Positions 1-9,909 of a stretch of DNA of 64,000 bases are shown piece after piece. The notes below the pieces were generated by a model. The model saw nothing but the letters and a program-made list of their open reading frames with translations. It did not search any database and was not told the DNA's origin. Within the stretch, counting starts at the first letter, position 1, and every line of letters starts with the position of its first letter. The stretch comes from Craterilacuibacter sp. RT1T (GTDB lineage: Bacteria > Pseudomonadota > Gammaproteobacteria > Burkholderiales > Chromobacteriaceae). Position numbers and translations under genes: made by a program. Location: positions 1 through 64,000 of the forward strand of contig NZ_JAMFLI010000011.1 in NCBI RefSeq assembly GCF_023502145.1, read 5' to 3'.

Positions 1-210
1 TGTCAGCTGAGGAGGCGAAATATACGCACCTTGCTCGGGGGCGTCAACTACTAAAACCCGTAAAAATGGCCAAACCCAGCCTGAAAAACATCAAGCCATT
101 GTTTTAAAACAATTTAGTCCGCTCATGTTTTTTCAAGCCATCTATCCTGCTACAACTTACCGCTGAAGGTATGCGTCAAACGTCCTCTGCTGCAGGATAG
201 AAACGCGCGC

Positions 211-1428
211 TCAACTACGGTAATCGGCGTTGATACGCACATAGTCATAGGAGAAGTCGCACGTCCATACGGTCGCATCCGCACTCCCCCGCTCCAGCAC
301 AACCCGTACCGTAATCTCGCTTTGCTGCATGACGCGTTGGCCATCAGCCTCTTTATAACCTGGGTGACGCCCCCCGGCGGAGGCCACCAGCACATCATCT
401 AGATAGAGGGAAAGCCTATCCACATCTAGATCCGTCACTCCGGCATAACCGATCGCGGCCAACAAGCGCCCAAGATTAGGGTCGGACGCAAAGAAGGCGG
501 TTTTAACCAGTGGCGAGCGTGCAATCGCATAGGCGATATCCTTGCATTCGGCCACGCTACGCCCGCCTTCCACTTTGACGGTAATAAATTTGGTCGCGCC
601 TTCGCCGTCACGCACGATGGCCTGCGCTAGCTCGCGGGCAAGATCCAGCAAGACGGCTTTAAATGGGGCGTAATGCGGATGGTCGACCGAGTCGATCAGG
701 CTGCTTGCGCTTTGCCCGCTACAGATCAGCATAAAGCTGTCATTGGTCGACGTGTCGCCATCAATAGAAATGCAGTTGAAAGACTGGTCGGCGACCTCCT
801 TGACCAGCTGTTCCAGCACTGGGCGCGTAATAGCCGCATCGGTCGCGATAAATCCCAGCATAGTGGCCATATTGGGGTGAATCATGCCGGCGCCTTTGGC
901 AATGCCGGTCAAGGCGACAGGCACACCATCCAGACTCAATGTGCGACTCGCCGCCTTGGGTGCCGTATCGGTCGTCATGATAGCCTCGGCCGCCTCGGCC
1001 CAGTTGGCTTCACGTCTTGCCGGTAAGGCCTGGATGATCTTAGCTACCGGTAGCGGCTCCAGAATCACGCCGGTAGAGAACGGCAATACCTGCTCGGGCT
1101 GGCAGCCCAGCTCTTCAGCCAGTGCCTTGCAAACTTGCAGGGCATGTTCACGCCCAGCGACGCCGGTACCGGCGTTAGCATTGCCGGTATTGACTACCAG
1201 CGCGCGTATTTGCACTCCCGCCCCCAGATGGGATTTGCTCACTTGAACCGGTGCGGCGCAGAAACGGTTCTGGGTAAAGACGCCGGCAACGGTATTGCCT
1301 TTATCCAACTGAATCACCAGTACATCCTTGCGCTCCGCCTTTTTGATACCGGCCTCAGCCACCATCAGCTTGACACCGGCTACCGCCAGCAAGCTTTGCT
1401 CATCCGCGACTTTGAGATTGACTGCCAT
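211..1428 (-). CDS. argJ: Bifunctional glutamate N-acetyltransferase / amino-acid acetyltransferase ArgJ
   Basis: ArgJ recycles the acetyl group from N-acetylornithine to glutamate in the cyclic arginine pathway and can also acetylate glutamate from acetyl-CoA. The protein has 405 residues, the usual length. It contains the conserved self-cleavage region [13 protein letters not shown], in which the Thr of the ATMLG motif becomes the nucleophile of the beta chain after autoproteolysis. The start was set at 1428 (MAVNLKV) because a GGAGGT ribosome site lies about 6 bases upstream; an ATG five codons further upstream would put that site inside the gene. It lies downstream of recQ on the same strand with a 73-bp gap. 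Cytosolic. The assignment is secure. Confidence 0.96.
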   Translation of the reverse strand: MAVNLKVADEQSLLAVAGVKLMVAEAGIKKAERKDVLVIQLDKGNTVAGVFTQNRFCAAPVQVSKSHLGAGVQIRALVVNTGNANAGTGVAGREHALQVCKALAEELGCQPEQVLPFSTGVILEPLPVAKIIQALPARREANWAEAAEAIMTTDTAPKAASRTLSLDGVPVALTGIAKGAGMIHPNMATMLGFIATDAAITRPVLEQLVKEVADQSFNCISIDGDTSTNDSFMLICSGQSASSLIDSVDHPHYAPFKAVLLDLARELAQAIVRDGEGATKFITVKVEGGRSVAECKDIAYAIARSPLVKTAFFASDPNLGRLLAAIGYAGVTDLDVDRLSLYLDDVLVASAGGRHPGYKEADGQRVMQQSEITVRVVLERGSADATVWTCDFSYDYVRINADYRS

Positions 1429-1501
1429 TCCGCACCTCCACAATAAATGTTATTGGCATTGATTGTAACGGATTTATTTATGTCTGCGCGACAGCCCGTC
1501 C

Positions 1502-3298
1502 TCAGTTGGCCAGCGCCTCTTCCAGACACGACAGCAGCGGCTCGCCATAGCGCGCCAACTTGAGCTCTCCCAAGCCATAGATATGCCGCAACTCAGCCAG
1601 TGACGATGGCCGCTTCTCGACCAGTTCGCGCAAGGTCTTGTCGGAGAAAACGGCATAAGCCGGCACATTGTGCTCATCCGCCATGCTTTTACGCCAACGC
1701 CGCAGTGCCTGCCAGACCCGCTCTTCGCGCTCGGTGCGTAACCATTGCTCGGTGCTGCCGGCTTTAGCCCGGCTATCATCTGCCAGCGGCCGCAGGAAGA
1801 TTTTTTCCTGCCCCTTGAGAATATTGCGGCTGGACTCGGTCAATACCAGCGACTGCCCGCGCACGACATCAACCTCGATAATCTTTCTTGCCACCAGTTG
1901 GCGCACCAGCGAACGCCATGCCCGCTGCGAATATTCCTTGCCGATGCCGAAGGTAGAGAGCTGGTCATGGCCGACTTGCAGCACGTGCGCATTGCTGCGC
2001 CCCAGTAACACATCGATAACCTGACTGGCCGGATAGCGCTGCCCGACCCGCCAGATACACGACAATAGTTTTTGCACGGCCAGCGTCGCATCAAACGTGA
2101 CCGGCGGGTGCAGGCAATTGTCGCAATGCCCGCACGGCTGCCCCACTTCACCAAAATGCGCCAGGATCAGCTGGCGACGGCAGGCGGCGGTTTCGCAAAA
2201 TGCGACCATTGCATCCAGCTTGGACAGCTCGACCTGCTTTTGTAGCTGAGCCATCTCCGAGTTCAGGATCATCTGCGTCAGCTGCACCATATCGTTCAGC
2301 CCATAACATAACCAGCTGGATGCAGGCAGGCCGTCACGCCCGGCGCGCCCCGACTCTTGGTAAAAGTTTTCCGGGCTTTTAGGCAGGTCGACATGGGCGA
2401 CAAAGCGCACGTCCGGCTTGTCTATCCCCATTCCGAAAGCGACGGTCGCCACCATCACCACCCCGTCCTCGCGCAAAAAGCGGCGCTGATTCGCATCCCG
2501 TGCCTCGTGCGACATCCCCGCATGATAAGGCAGCGCCATGATGCCATTCTGTGCCAGCCATGCGGCAAACTCTTCGACCCGCTTGCGCGACAGGCAATAG
2601 ACGATGCCGGACTCGCCGCTATGCTCGCGCTGGATATAGGCCAGCACCTGCTTCTTGGCCTCATGCTTTTCGATGACCTGATAGAAGATATTGGGCCGAT
2701 CGAAACTGGATTTGAACACCGGCGCAGCCGTCAGCCCCAGATAGTGCAGGATATCAGCTTCGGTCTGCGGGTCAGCCGTTGCCGTCAGCGCAATGCGCGG
2801 CACGGCTGGAAAGCGCTGGGCCAGCACACCCAATTGCTGATACTCGGGACGGAAGTCATGTCCCCACTGGCTGACGCAATGCGCTTCATCAATGGCAAAC
2901 AGCGAAATATTCAGCCCGGCCATAAATTCGAGAAAACGCGGGGTCAACATGCGCTCGGGCGCCACATAAAGCAGCTTAAGCGCACCCGAGCGCGCATCCT
3001 GCGCGATGCACCGTTGCGCCTCCGGCTCGGTCGCCGAGTTAAGACAGGCGGCGGCAATGCCCTGCTCGGTCAAAGCCGCCACCTGATCCTGCATCAAGGC
3101 AATCAGCGGCGACACCACGATGGCCAGACCGTCGCGCATCAGCGCCGGAATCTGGAAGCACAAACTCTTGCCGCCACCTGTCGGCATCAGCACCAGCGCA
3201 CTGCCCCCTTGTGCGACCTGCGCGATAATCTGTGCCTGCTCCCCCCTGAATGCGGGGTAACCGAACAGGTTTTGCAGAATATCGAGGGCTTGACGCAT
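1502..3298 (-). CDS. recQ: ATP-dependent DNA helicase RecQ
   Basis: RecQ is a 3'-5' superfamily 2 helicase acting in recombination and fork repair. The 598-residue product has the full bacterial architecture: helicase core with Walker A TGGGKSLCF and the DEAH box in DEAHCVSQWGHDFRPEY, then an RQC zinc region with the spaced cysteines CETAACRRQ and CGHCDNC, and a C-terminal HRDC domain ending LARYGEPLLSCLEEA. The start was placed at MRQALDILQ (3298), which aligns with known RecQ N termini; the frame stays open 17 codons further upstream, but that extension has no helicase similarity. It diverges from the lipoprotein gene at 3444. Confidence 0.96.
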   Translation of the reverse strand: MRQALDILQNLFGYPAFRGEQAQIIAQVAQGGSALVLMPTGGGKSLCFQIPALMRDGLAIVVSPLIALMQDQVAALTEQGIAAACLNSATEPEAQRCIAQDARSGALKLLYVAPERMLTPRFLEFMAGLNISLFAIDEAHCVSQWGHDFRPEYQQLGVLAQRFPAVPRIALTATADPQTEADILHYLGLTAAPVFKSSFDRPNIFYQVIEKHEAKKQVLAYIQREHSGESGIVYCLSRKRVEEFAAWLAQNGIMALPYHAGMSHEARDANQRRFLREDGVVMVATVAFGMGIDKPDVRFVAHVDLPKSPENFYQESGRAGRDGLPASSWLCYGLNDMVQLTQMILNSEMAQLQKQVELSKLDAMVAFCETAACRRQLILAHFGEVGQPCGHCDNCLHPPVTFDATLAVQKLLSCIWRVGQRYPASQVIDVLLGRSNAHVLQVGHDQLSTFGIGKEYSQRAWRSLVRQLVARKIIEVDVVRGQSLVLTESSRNILKGQEKIFLRPLADDSRAKAGSTEQWLRTEREERVWQALRRWRKSMADEHNVPAYAVFSDKTLRELVEKRPSSLAELRHIYGLGELKLARYGEPLLSCLEEALAN

Positions 3299-3443
3299 GG
3301 TTTGACGACCGGAAGAGCAAGAAAGACGCTCATTGTAAGCGCAAAACAAATCCGGACAGCCTTATGTTGCCGCAAACAACTAGCCGGCCTTGCCTGCTGA
3401 CCTGCGCGCATGAATATGCGAGACTGCGCGCACGGAGGCTTTC

Positions 3444-3920
3444 ATGTTCAAGCATTTATTACGCAGCACCGTGCTTTGCACGGCTTTTCTGGCAGGTTGC
3501 GCCACACAAACCGGCAAACCGCTAGACACCGGTACTGCAGGCGGCAGCCGTCCGCAGGCCAATGCCGAATGGCACAATCTGGGGGTCTCGCCTAGCGGCA
3601 ATGTCCTGCACGAAATAGACGGACTGAGCATACGCAAGCACGGTAACAATCTGTTTGCCTACCGCGACCGCAAGACCATTTTCAACCCGGCCAAAGAGAA
3701 CTACCTCAATACGCCCAGGCACAAACAGTCCGTCAATCGCTGGGTCGTCGATTGCAAGGCGCGCAATATACGCCTGACCGGCATGGATCTGTTTGACGAA
3801 AATGGCCGTGCCATCGCCAACTACACATATAATGACAAACAAATTAGAGCAATGCCGGTTGTACGCAACTCGGCCAGCTATCAGCAATTTGAATATGTGT
3901 GCGGAACTACGGGCAACTAA
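3444..3920 (+). CDS. Small lipoprotein, surface-adhesin E-like
   Basis: A 158-residue protein with a lipoprotein signal (positive n-region MFKHLLR, hydrophobic core, lipobox LAGC with Cys at about residue 19), so it should be anchored in the outer or inner membrane after Lgt/Lsp processing. The mature part has two cysteines (in VVDCKARN and YVCGTTG) that could form a disulphide, and a W...D...Y pattern that resembles the surface-adhesin protein E family of Haemophilus. That family call is an inference from pattern only. A GGAGG site lies 6-10 bases before the ATG. parA follows 27 bp downstream and is probably co-transcribed. Function unknown. Confidence 0.75.
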   Translation: MFKHLLRSTVLCTAFLAGCATQTGKPLDTGTAGGSRPQANAEWHNLGVSPSGNVLHEIDGLSIRKHGNNLFAYRDRKTIFNPAKENYLNTPRHKQSVNRWVVDCKARNIRLTGMDLFDENGRAIANYTYNDKQIRAMPVVRNSASYQQFEYVCGTTGN

Positions 3921-3925
3921 GCGCC

Positions 3926-3947
3926 GGGCTCCGCCGGAACGGAGCCC
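3926..3947 (+). promoter_or_regulatory. Hairpin covering the parA ribosome-binding site
   Basis: Perfect 8-bp inverted repeat GGGCTCCG / CGGAGCCC with a CCGGAA loop. The 3' arm ends at the base before the parA ATG and contains the only Shine-Dalgarno-like sequence (CGGAG). There is no T tract, so it is not a factor-independent terminator. It could limit free initiation and couple parA translation to the upstream lipoprotein gene. Confidence 0.5.
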
Positions 3948-4715
3948 ATGCGCAGAATCGTTTTCAATCAAAAAGGCGGGGTCGGTAAATCGACCATTAC
4001 CGTAAACCTGGCGGCAATCGCGGCCAGCCTGGGTAAGCGGGTACTGGTCATCGACCTCGACCCGCAAGGCAATAGCAGCCATTACCTGACCGGTGAAAGT
4101 GCGGCGGATGCCCGTCAGGGCGTGGCGGGCCTCTACCAGCAGATGCTCAGCATCAGCCTGTTCGGCAAGAAGGCGGATGACTTTATCAGCGCAACCCGCT
4201 TTCCGGGCTTGTCGCTGATGGCCTCGCATCCGGAACTGGCCGAAATGATGGTCAAGCTGGAGTCGCGCTACAAAATGTTCAAGCTTAAAGAAGCACTGGA
4301 TACGCTGGACGACAAGTTCGACGAAATCTGGATAGATACCCCGCCTGCGCTTAACTTCTATACCCGCTCGGCCCTGATTGCCGCCGAGCGCTGCCTGATT
4401 CCTTTTGACTGCGATGCCTTCTCGCGCCACGCCCTGCTCGGACTGATCGACAGCGTAGCGGAAATCCGCACCGACCATAATCCGGCTTTGTCTATCGAAG
4501 GCATCGTCGTCAACCAGTTCCAGCCACGCGCCAGCCTGCCCAAACGCATGGTGGAGGAATTGCGCGAACAGGGTTTGCCGGTACTGGACCCGCCGCTGCC
4601 GGCCTCGGTCAAAATCCGCGAATCACATGAAGCCTGCAGCCCGATGATTTTTCTTGAGCCGCGTCACAAGCTGTCGCAGGCCTATGCCGCGCTGTATCAA
4701 TCGCTACCGGCCTGA
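3948..4715 (+). CDS. Orphan ParA/MinD-type ATPase
   Basis: A 255-residue ParA-family P-loop ATPase. It has the deviant Walker A motif KGGVGKST at residues 9-16, Walker A' region RVLVIDLDPQGN, and Walker B-like IWIDTPPAL. These proteins dimerise on ATP, bind DNA or membrane and position cargo such as plasmids, chromosomes or protein clusters. No ParB-like partner or parS-like repeat is seen next to it, so the cargo is unknown. The start lies just before the P loop, as in the family, and no alternative start exists. Its 3' end overlaps the convergent comEC by 19 bp. Confidence 0.88.
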   Translation: MRRIVFNQKGGVGKSTITVNLAAIAASLGKRVLVIDLDPQGNSSHYLTGESAADARQGVAGLYQQMLSISLFGKKADDFISATRFPGLSLMASHPELAEMMVKLESRYKMFKLKEALDTLDDKFDEIWIDTPPALNFYTRSALIAAERCLIPFDCDAFSRHALLGLIDSVAEIRTDHNPALSIEGIVVNQFQPRASLPKRMVEELREQGLPVLDPPLPASVKIRESHEACSPMIFLEPRHKLSQAYAALYQSLPA

Positions 4716-6952
4716 CGAAAACGCCAATAACGCGGTGCCTCATGCCGCCATGCCCGTATGCTGACCCTGTCGGATACATCAATCTGCACCGCCCCGCTCT
4801 CGTCGGTGCGCACCAAGCGCGCACCGCTGGCGGCTACTCGCGCCAACACTTCCTCGTGCGGATGGCGATACCGGTTGCGGTAGCCGTTGCTGGAAAGCGC
4901 CCATTGCGGCGCAACACGAACCAAAAATTCGGCGGCGCTGGAGGTACGGCTACCGTGATGGCCCAGCACCAGCACGCTGGCACGCAAGGCTGCGCCATAG
5001 CGCACAATCAGTGCACGCTCCCCAGCTTGCGGCAAATCACCGGTCACCAGCAAGGCCTGCTGCCGGGTGGCAACCCTCAACACACAACTGGCGGCGTTAT
5101 CATTCTCCGGGGGATCACCGGCTGCGGGCGCCAGCATATCAAAGCGCACCCCGTCCCAGACCCAGCTTTGCCCGGCCAGACAAGGCAGGGCATGAATACC
5201 GTCAGCACGCATTTTTCCGACCTGCCCGGTCAGGATACGCGCGGCAGGCAAGAGCGCCAGCAAGGAAGCGGCGGCCCCCATATGGTCGGTATCATGGTGC
5301 GACAACACCAGCACATCCAATCGCCGGACACCCAAGCCTTGCAATTGCGGCAGCAAAATACGGCCGGCCTCGCCTGCGCCGGTATCAAACAACAGGTGAT
5401 GGCGGCGGGTCTGTACCAATAGCGCAAGACCTTGCCCGACATCGATCAGGCGGGCGCGAAAATGCCCCGCGTCAGGCACGGGTGCCGGGTAAAACAATAA
5501 TGGCCCCATCAGCAACAGGCCAAACAGGCGCGCACACCATGCCAGCGGTAGCAGAAGCAGCAAGCTGCCGGCCAACGCCAAAATAGTCAGTGGCCAGGGG
5601 GCCGCCGGCAAGGCCAGTGCCGGAAAGCGCGCCAGCCAAGCCAGAGCCCAGAAAAAACCTTGTGCCGCCAAGCCGGCCAGATGCAGTAGCCCGCCGCTTG
5701 GATCAAACAGGCCAAGCAGCGCCAGGGGCGTGACCAGCAGCGTGATCCAGGGAATGGCAAGCAAATTGGCCAGCGGCGACACCAGCGGCAATTGACCAAA
5801 GAACCACAGCAGCGGTAAAGGCGACACCACCAGCACCGCCCACTGCCCGGCCAGCATGTCGCGCCAGCCATAAAGCGGGCGGCGTCTTGCCATGCCAGCC
5901 ACAATCAGCGCCGCCACCAGGCCAAACGACAGCCACAAGCCCGGTGTCAGCACGGCAAACGGATCGATCAGCAAGACCAGCGCAAGACTGCTCCACCATA
6001 TTTGAAAAGGCGTAAAGCCACGCCGCATCAGCAGCATGGCGCCGGCTAGAGCCAGGGCCAGCACCGTGCGCTGGGTCGGCACCGAAAATCCGGCCAGCAG
6101 CGCATAGGCAAATGCCGCGCCCACCCCGGTCAGGATGACCAGTGTTTGCGGCGTGCGCACCAAGCGCGGCAGCAAGAAAAGCAGGCCGCGCATCAGGTAC
6201 GCGGCCAGCAAGGCCACCATGGTCACATGCACGCCGGAGATGCTGACAAGGTGGGTGGTGCCGGTCGCGGCCAACTCGCGCCATACTGTACGCGGCAAAT
6301 CGCCCTGCGCGCCCACCGCCAGTGCGGCAACCAAAGCGCCCTCGCGCCCGTCGCCCAGCGTGGCATAAATCCGCGCCACCAGACGTGCACGCAAACGGTC
6401 CAGCGCGGCGGCCATGCCCGCCTCCTGCCCCAGCGCGACCCGGTATTTTCCGACGCTGCCACTGGCCAGCAAGCCTTGCGACCACATCCAGGCTTCGCCA
6501 TCAAAACCATAGGGGTTGGCCTCGGCGCGCGCGGCACGCAGGCGCAGGCTAAGACGCCAGCGACTGCCGGCCGGCCAGTCGCGCTGCAGATAGTCACGCG
6601 CCAGCAGCACGCTAGGCACTCCGGCTGGCGCATGCTCAGGCACAAAATCGAAGCGGGTGGCAAAGTCGTTGCGGGTCGCCAGCCCCTGCACCCGGCCTTC
6701 AAGCACAATCGGTATGCCCTCCTCGGCCGCTGACAGGCTATGCGCCAATTGCTGTTGGGCGCGCCAGCTTGCCCACGCCATCGCGCAGCACACCATCAGG
6801 ATGCCGTAACAGACGCGCAAACCCACACCCCGCAAATAGCGTCGCGCAGGCCAAGCCAAAAGCAATGGCAGCAAGCACCAGCGCCAGTCTGGCAAATCGG
6901 GCAGCACGGCAATCAAGGCCACGCCCAGACAGAAGCAAACCAGCCGTTCCAT
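4697..6952 (-). CDS. comEC: DNA internalization-related competence protein ComEC/Rec2
   Basis: ComEC forms the inner-membrane channel through which single-stranded DNA enters during natural transformation. The 751-residue protein has the three expected parts: an N-terminal membrane and OB-like (DUF4131) region to about residue 190, the polytopic Competence domain with the signature TGTTHLVSISGVHVTM near residue 230, and a C-terminal metallo-beta-lactamase-like domain with the metal motif LSHHDTDHMGA and LLFDTGAGE. It is full length with no frame disruption, so DNA uptake could be functional. Divergent from rsmJ (85-bp gap). Confidence 0.94.
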   Translation of the reverse strand: MERLVCFCLGVALIAVLPDLPDWRWCLLPLLLAWPARRYLRGVGLRVCYGILMVCCAMAWASWRAQQQLAHSLSAAEEGIPIVLEGRVQGLATRNDFATRFDFVPEHAPAGVPSVLLARDYLQRDWPAGSRWRLSLRLRAARAEANPYGFDGEAWMWSQGLLASGSVGKYRVALGQEAGMAAALDRLRARLVARIYATLGDGREGALVAALAVGAQGDLPRTVWRELAATGTTHLVSISGVHVTMVALLAAYLMRGLLFLLPRLVRTPQTLVILTGVGAAFAYALLAGFSVPTQRTVLALALAGAMLLMRRGFTPFQIWWSSLALVLLIDPFAVLTPGLWLSFGLVAALIVAGMARRRPLYGWRDMLAGQWAVLVVSPLPLLWFFGQLPLVSPLANLLAIPWITLLVTPLALLGLFDPSGGLLHLAGLAAQGFFWALAWLARFPALALPAAPWPLTILALAGSLLLLLPLAWCARLFGLLLMGPLLFYPAPVPDAGHFRARLIDVGQGLALLVQTRRHHLLFDTGAGEAGRILLPQLQGLGVRRLDVLVLSHHDTDHMGAAASLLALLPAARILTGQVGKMRADGIHALPCLAGQSWVWDGVRFDMLAPAAGDPPENDNAASCVLRVATRQQALLVTGDLPQAGERALIVRYGAALRASVLVLGHHGSRTSSAAEFLVRVAPQWALSSNGYRNRYRHPHEEVLARVAASGARLVRTDESGAVQIDVSDRVSIRAWRHEAPRYWRFRQAGSD

Positions 6953-7037
6953 GCTCCATCATATGCAGGCACAACTTGCATGGCAGCCTAGCCTCGCTTA
7001 TCGTGCGCCCTCGCCCGCTACTGCCTGAAAGACCGCC

Positions 7038-7817
7038 ATGTCCGATTTTCCTTTTTTCCTCGCCGCCAGTGCCCGCCGTGACTACGCAGACAGACTGGTC
7101 GCCCTGTTCGGCCTGCAACGCCTGCGCGCACGCCCGACCAGCGGCTATTGGCTGGAACTGGGGGACGACAGGCTGGAGCTGGTGACCATAGGCAAGCATG
7201 GCGCGGTTTACGCCGAGTTTGTTGAAGGCGCAGCCAAACACCGGCGCGAACAGGGCGGCGGGCGCGGCCAGCCTGTGGCCAAGGCCATCGGCCTCAAGAG
7301 CGCCAAAACCCTGCCCAGCGTCGTTGATGCGACCGCCGGCCTTGGGCGCGACAGCTTTGTACTGGCAAGTCTGGGCTGTCAGGTCACCTTGCTTGAGCGC
7401 TCACCCGTCGCCGCCGCCTTGCTGTTTGATGCGCTGGACAGGGCACGCTCGCATGCCGACACCGCCGATATCGCCGCACGCATGACGCTGGTGCACGCCA
7501 ACTCGATAGACTGGCTGAGCACGCTGGCTCCCGAGCAGGCACCGGATGTGGTGTTTGTCGACCCGATGTTCCCCGACACCGACAAAAAAAGCGCCGCAGC
7601 CAAAAAGGACATGCAGGCCTTCCAGCAGGTCATCGGCGACGATATGGACAGCGCCGCCCTGCTCGCGGCAGCGTGGGAGGCGGCACGCAAGCGGGTGGTG
7701 GTGAAGCGCCCGCGCCTTGGCGCACCGATAGCAGGCATGAAGCCTTCGGTGGTGATGGAAGGCAAATCGACCCGCTTTGACCTTTATATCAAGCAAAGCA
7801 TGAGCAAGCCGGACTAA
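7038..7817 (+). CDS. rsmJ: 16S rRNA (guanine1516-N2)-methyltransferase RsmJ
   Basis: RsmJ is a SAM-dependent methyltransferase that modifies G1516 in 16S rRNA. The 259-residue protein has the family's SAM-binding motif VDATAGLGRDSFVLASLGC, an acidic second motif VTLLERSPVAAALL, and the catalytic loop VVFVDPMFPDTDKKS followed by the conserved KKDMQAFQ. These match RsmJ (formerly YhiQ) rather than general methyltransferases. It appears to be a single gene, divergent from comEC and followed by a 103-bp gap before the antiporter gene. Confidence 0.93.
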   Translation: MSDFPFFLAASARRDYADRLVALFGLQRLRARPTSGYWLELGDDRLELVTIGKHGAVYAEFVEGAAKHRREQGGGRGQPVAKAIGLKSAKTLPSVVDATAGLGRDSFVLASLGCQVTLLERSPVAAALLFDALDRARSHADTADIAARMTLVHANSIDWLSTLAPEQAPDVVFVDPMFPDTDKKSAAAKKDMQAFQQVIGDDMDSAALLAAAWEAARKRVVVKRPRLGAPIAGMKPSVVMEGKSTRFDLYIKQSMSKPD

Positions 7818-7920
7818 GCGGCGAATGGCACAAAGCTCGAAGCAAGCACTCGCCAACTCGACAGGCTGCGTTTAAGCGATTATTTTAAAGCCATCCTGAA
7901 TTCCCACACAGATACTCAAC

Positions 7921-9234
7921 ATGAATGCTGTCCTTCTTGCGGTCGTGCTGATGCTCGGCCTGTCACTCGCCCGCACCCATGTCGTCATCAGCCTGCTGAT
8001 CGGCGCCATCGTCGGCGGACTGGTCGGAGGCCTGTCACTGGCCGATACACTGGAGGCCTTCAATAAGGGGCTGACCGGTGGCGCGTCGGTGGCACTGTCC
8101 TATGCCTTGCTCGGCGCTTTTGCCGTGGCCATTGCCAAGTCCGGCCTGCCGCATGCTCTGGCCGATATTGCCTTAAAGAAACTGGAAAACGGGCAAGCCA
8201 AAACCAAGCTCAAGTGGACCTTGCTGCTCTTGCTGGTGGCGGTCAGCATCTCCAGCCAGAACCTGATTCCCATCCATATCGCCTTTATCCCGCTCTTGGT
8301 GCCGCCGCTGCTTTATGTCATGGCCAAGCTGCAACTGGACAGGCGCGCGGTTGCCTGTGTGATGACTTTCGGTCTGATCACACCCTATATGCTGTTTCCG
8401 GTCGGCTTTGGCGAGATTTTCCTCAAACAGATCCTGTTGGGCAATATCGCCAAGTCCGGCATGGACGTGGCCGGCATCAATGTCACCCACGCCATGGCCA
8501 TTCCGGCGGCCGGCATGCTGGCTGGCCTGCTGTGTGCGGTATTCATCAGCTACCGCAAGCCGCGCCACTACAGTCTGGGGCGCATCGAGAATGCCGAGCG
8601 TACCCATGCCAAAATCAGCACACGCTCCATTCTGACCGCGCTGTTCGCCATTGTGCTGGCGTTTTCGGTACAGCTTTACTCCGGCTCCATGATCATGGGC
8701 GCACTGGTCGGCTTCCTGACCTTTATCGCCACCGGCGTGGTGAAATGGGAAGACGCGGACGATTTGTTTACCGAAGGCATGAAAATGATGGCGATGATAG
8801 GCTTCATCATGATCACCGCCCAAGGCTTTGCCGAAGTACTCAAGGCCACTGGCCAGATTGCCCCGCTGGTCAACGCTTCGGCCGATCTGTTTGGTCATAA
8901 CCGCGGCCTGGCCGTATTCGTCATGCTGCTGGTCGGCCTGTTTATCACCATGGGCATAGGCTCGTCCTTTTCCACTGTGCCCATCATCGCCGCCATTTAT
9001 GTGCCGCTGTGCATACAATTGGGTTTTTCACCGATGGCGACCATCGCCATTATCGGCACGGCCGGAGCCTTGGGTGATGCCGGCTCGCCAGCCTCTGAAT
9101 CAACGTTGGGCCCCACCTCGGGTCTGAATGTGGACGGCCAGCACGACCATATCCGCGACACCGTCATTCCGACCTTTCTGCACTACAACCTGCCGCTACT
9201 GACCGCAGGCTGGATTGCCGCCATGGTGCTGTGA
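7921..9234 (+). CDS. Na+/H+ antiporter family transporter (YuiF-like)
   Basis: A 437-residue polytopic inner-membrane protein with about 11-12 hydrophobic segments. It has glycine-rich repeats such as [16 protein letters not shown] near the N terminus and the family block [19 protein letters not shown] near the C terminus. It resembles the YuiF/NhaC-like branch often annotated as Na+/H+ antiporter or putative histidine permease. The transported ion or amino acid cannot be told from sequence. The start at 7921 is followed at once by a transmembrane helix, as in homologues. The next gene begins 18 bp downstream and may be co-transcribed. Confidence 0.85.
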   Translation: MNAVLLAVVLMLGLSLARTHVVISLLIGAIVGGLVGGLSLADTLEAFNKGLTGGASVALSYALLGAFAVAIAKSGLPHALADIALKKLENGQAKTKLKWTLLLLLVAVSISSQNLIPIHIAFIPLLVPPLLYVMAKLQLDRRAVACVMTFGLITPYMLFPVGFGEIFLKQILLGNIAKSGMDVAGINVTHAMAIPAAGMLAGLLCAVFISYRKPRHYSLGRIENAERTHAKISTRSILTALFAIVLAFSVQLYSGSMIMGALVGFLTFIATGVVKWEDADDLFTEGMKMMAMIGFIMITAQGFAEVLKATGQIAPLVNASADLFGHNRGLAVFVMLLVGLFITMGIGSSFSTVPIIAAIYVPLCIQLGFSPMATIAIIGTAGALGDAGSPASESTLGPTSGLNVDGQHDHIRDTVIPTFLHYNLPLLTAGWIAAMVL

Positions 9235-9252
9235 AATTTTTAAGGAAGCATG

Positions 9253-9909
9253 ATGAATACTCCTGCCCCAATGGCACTGGCGACACGACTCGCCCCCTTA
9301 CTCAACGGACTTGACTGGGGAGTCGGCGGCAGCACCCTGCTCTACCATCTGGGGCTGGAGGCCAACCCGCAGGATCTGGATCTGCTGGTCACGCCCGAGC
9401 ACTTTGCCCAGGCCCATCTGCGTCTGGCCGAACTCTTTAACGAAGAACCAAGGCCGGCGCATCCGCGCCATATTGCACAGCACTTCGCCCGCTTTGTCAG
9501 CCAGGACGGCAGTGCCATCGATTTGATAGCGGGCATTTGCGTACGCGACGGGGAGAAACAGACCAGCTGGGACTTCGACCCGGCACAGGTGGATATCGAA
9601 CATGGCTTGCCATGGATGCGCGCCGAAGACTGGCTGACGCTCTACACCCTGTTCCAACGCCCGTTTCGCGTGCAGCAGCTACAAAACTGGCTCAATGCAC
9701 GCGATGCCGAGCAACGCTGTGGCGAACTGGAAATCCGTCTGGCCTTTCTGGATGACACCGTCGATGCCTTAAGCAGCACGCTTGCACGCCAGCAACACGA
9801 ACTCGACCTGCTGCAAGAACAGCTGCGCCTCTTGTATCGTCAAAGCGCACGCGGCAGTGGCGAAAATGAAGAGCGCTCGCTGCGCGACGAAATTCCGCCG
9901 CACTATTAA
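9253..9909 (+). CDS. Nucleotidyltransferase-like protein with C-terminal coiled coil
   Basis: About 218 residues. The N-terminal part has a GGSTLL...DLDLLV pattern typical of the nucleotidyltransferase fold (glycine-rich helix followed by an acidic strand), and a third acidic position in AIDLIAG. The last 60 residues, rich in Leu, Gln, Arg and Glu, look like a coiled coil (for example TLARQQHELDLLQEQLRLL). Tandem ATGs exist at 9250 and 9253; the AAGGA site at 9242-9246 is better spaced for the second. No antitoxin-like partner is adjacent, so a toxin or tRNA-modifying role would be speculation. Its end overlaps the convergent EamA gene by 4 bp. Confidence 0.7.
   Translation: MNTPAPMALATRLAPLLNGLDWGVGGSTLLYHLGLEANPQDLDLLVTPEHFAQAHLRLAELFNEEPRPAHPRHIAQHFARFVSQDGSAIDLIAGICVRDGEKQTSWDFDPAQVDIEHGLPWMRAEDWLTLYTLFQRPFRVQQLQNWLNARDAEQRCGELEIRLAFLDDTVDALSSTLARQQHELDLLQEQLRLLYRQSARGSGENEERSLRDEIPPHY

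Noticed and set aside
4697..4715. Frameshift at the parA/comEC junction
   Set aside because: A simple 19-bp convergent overlap; both ends match family lengths.
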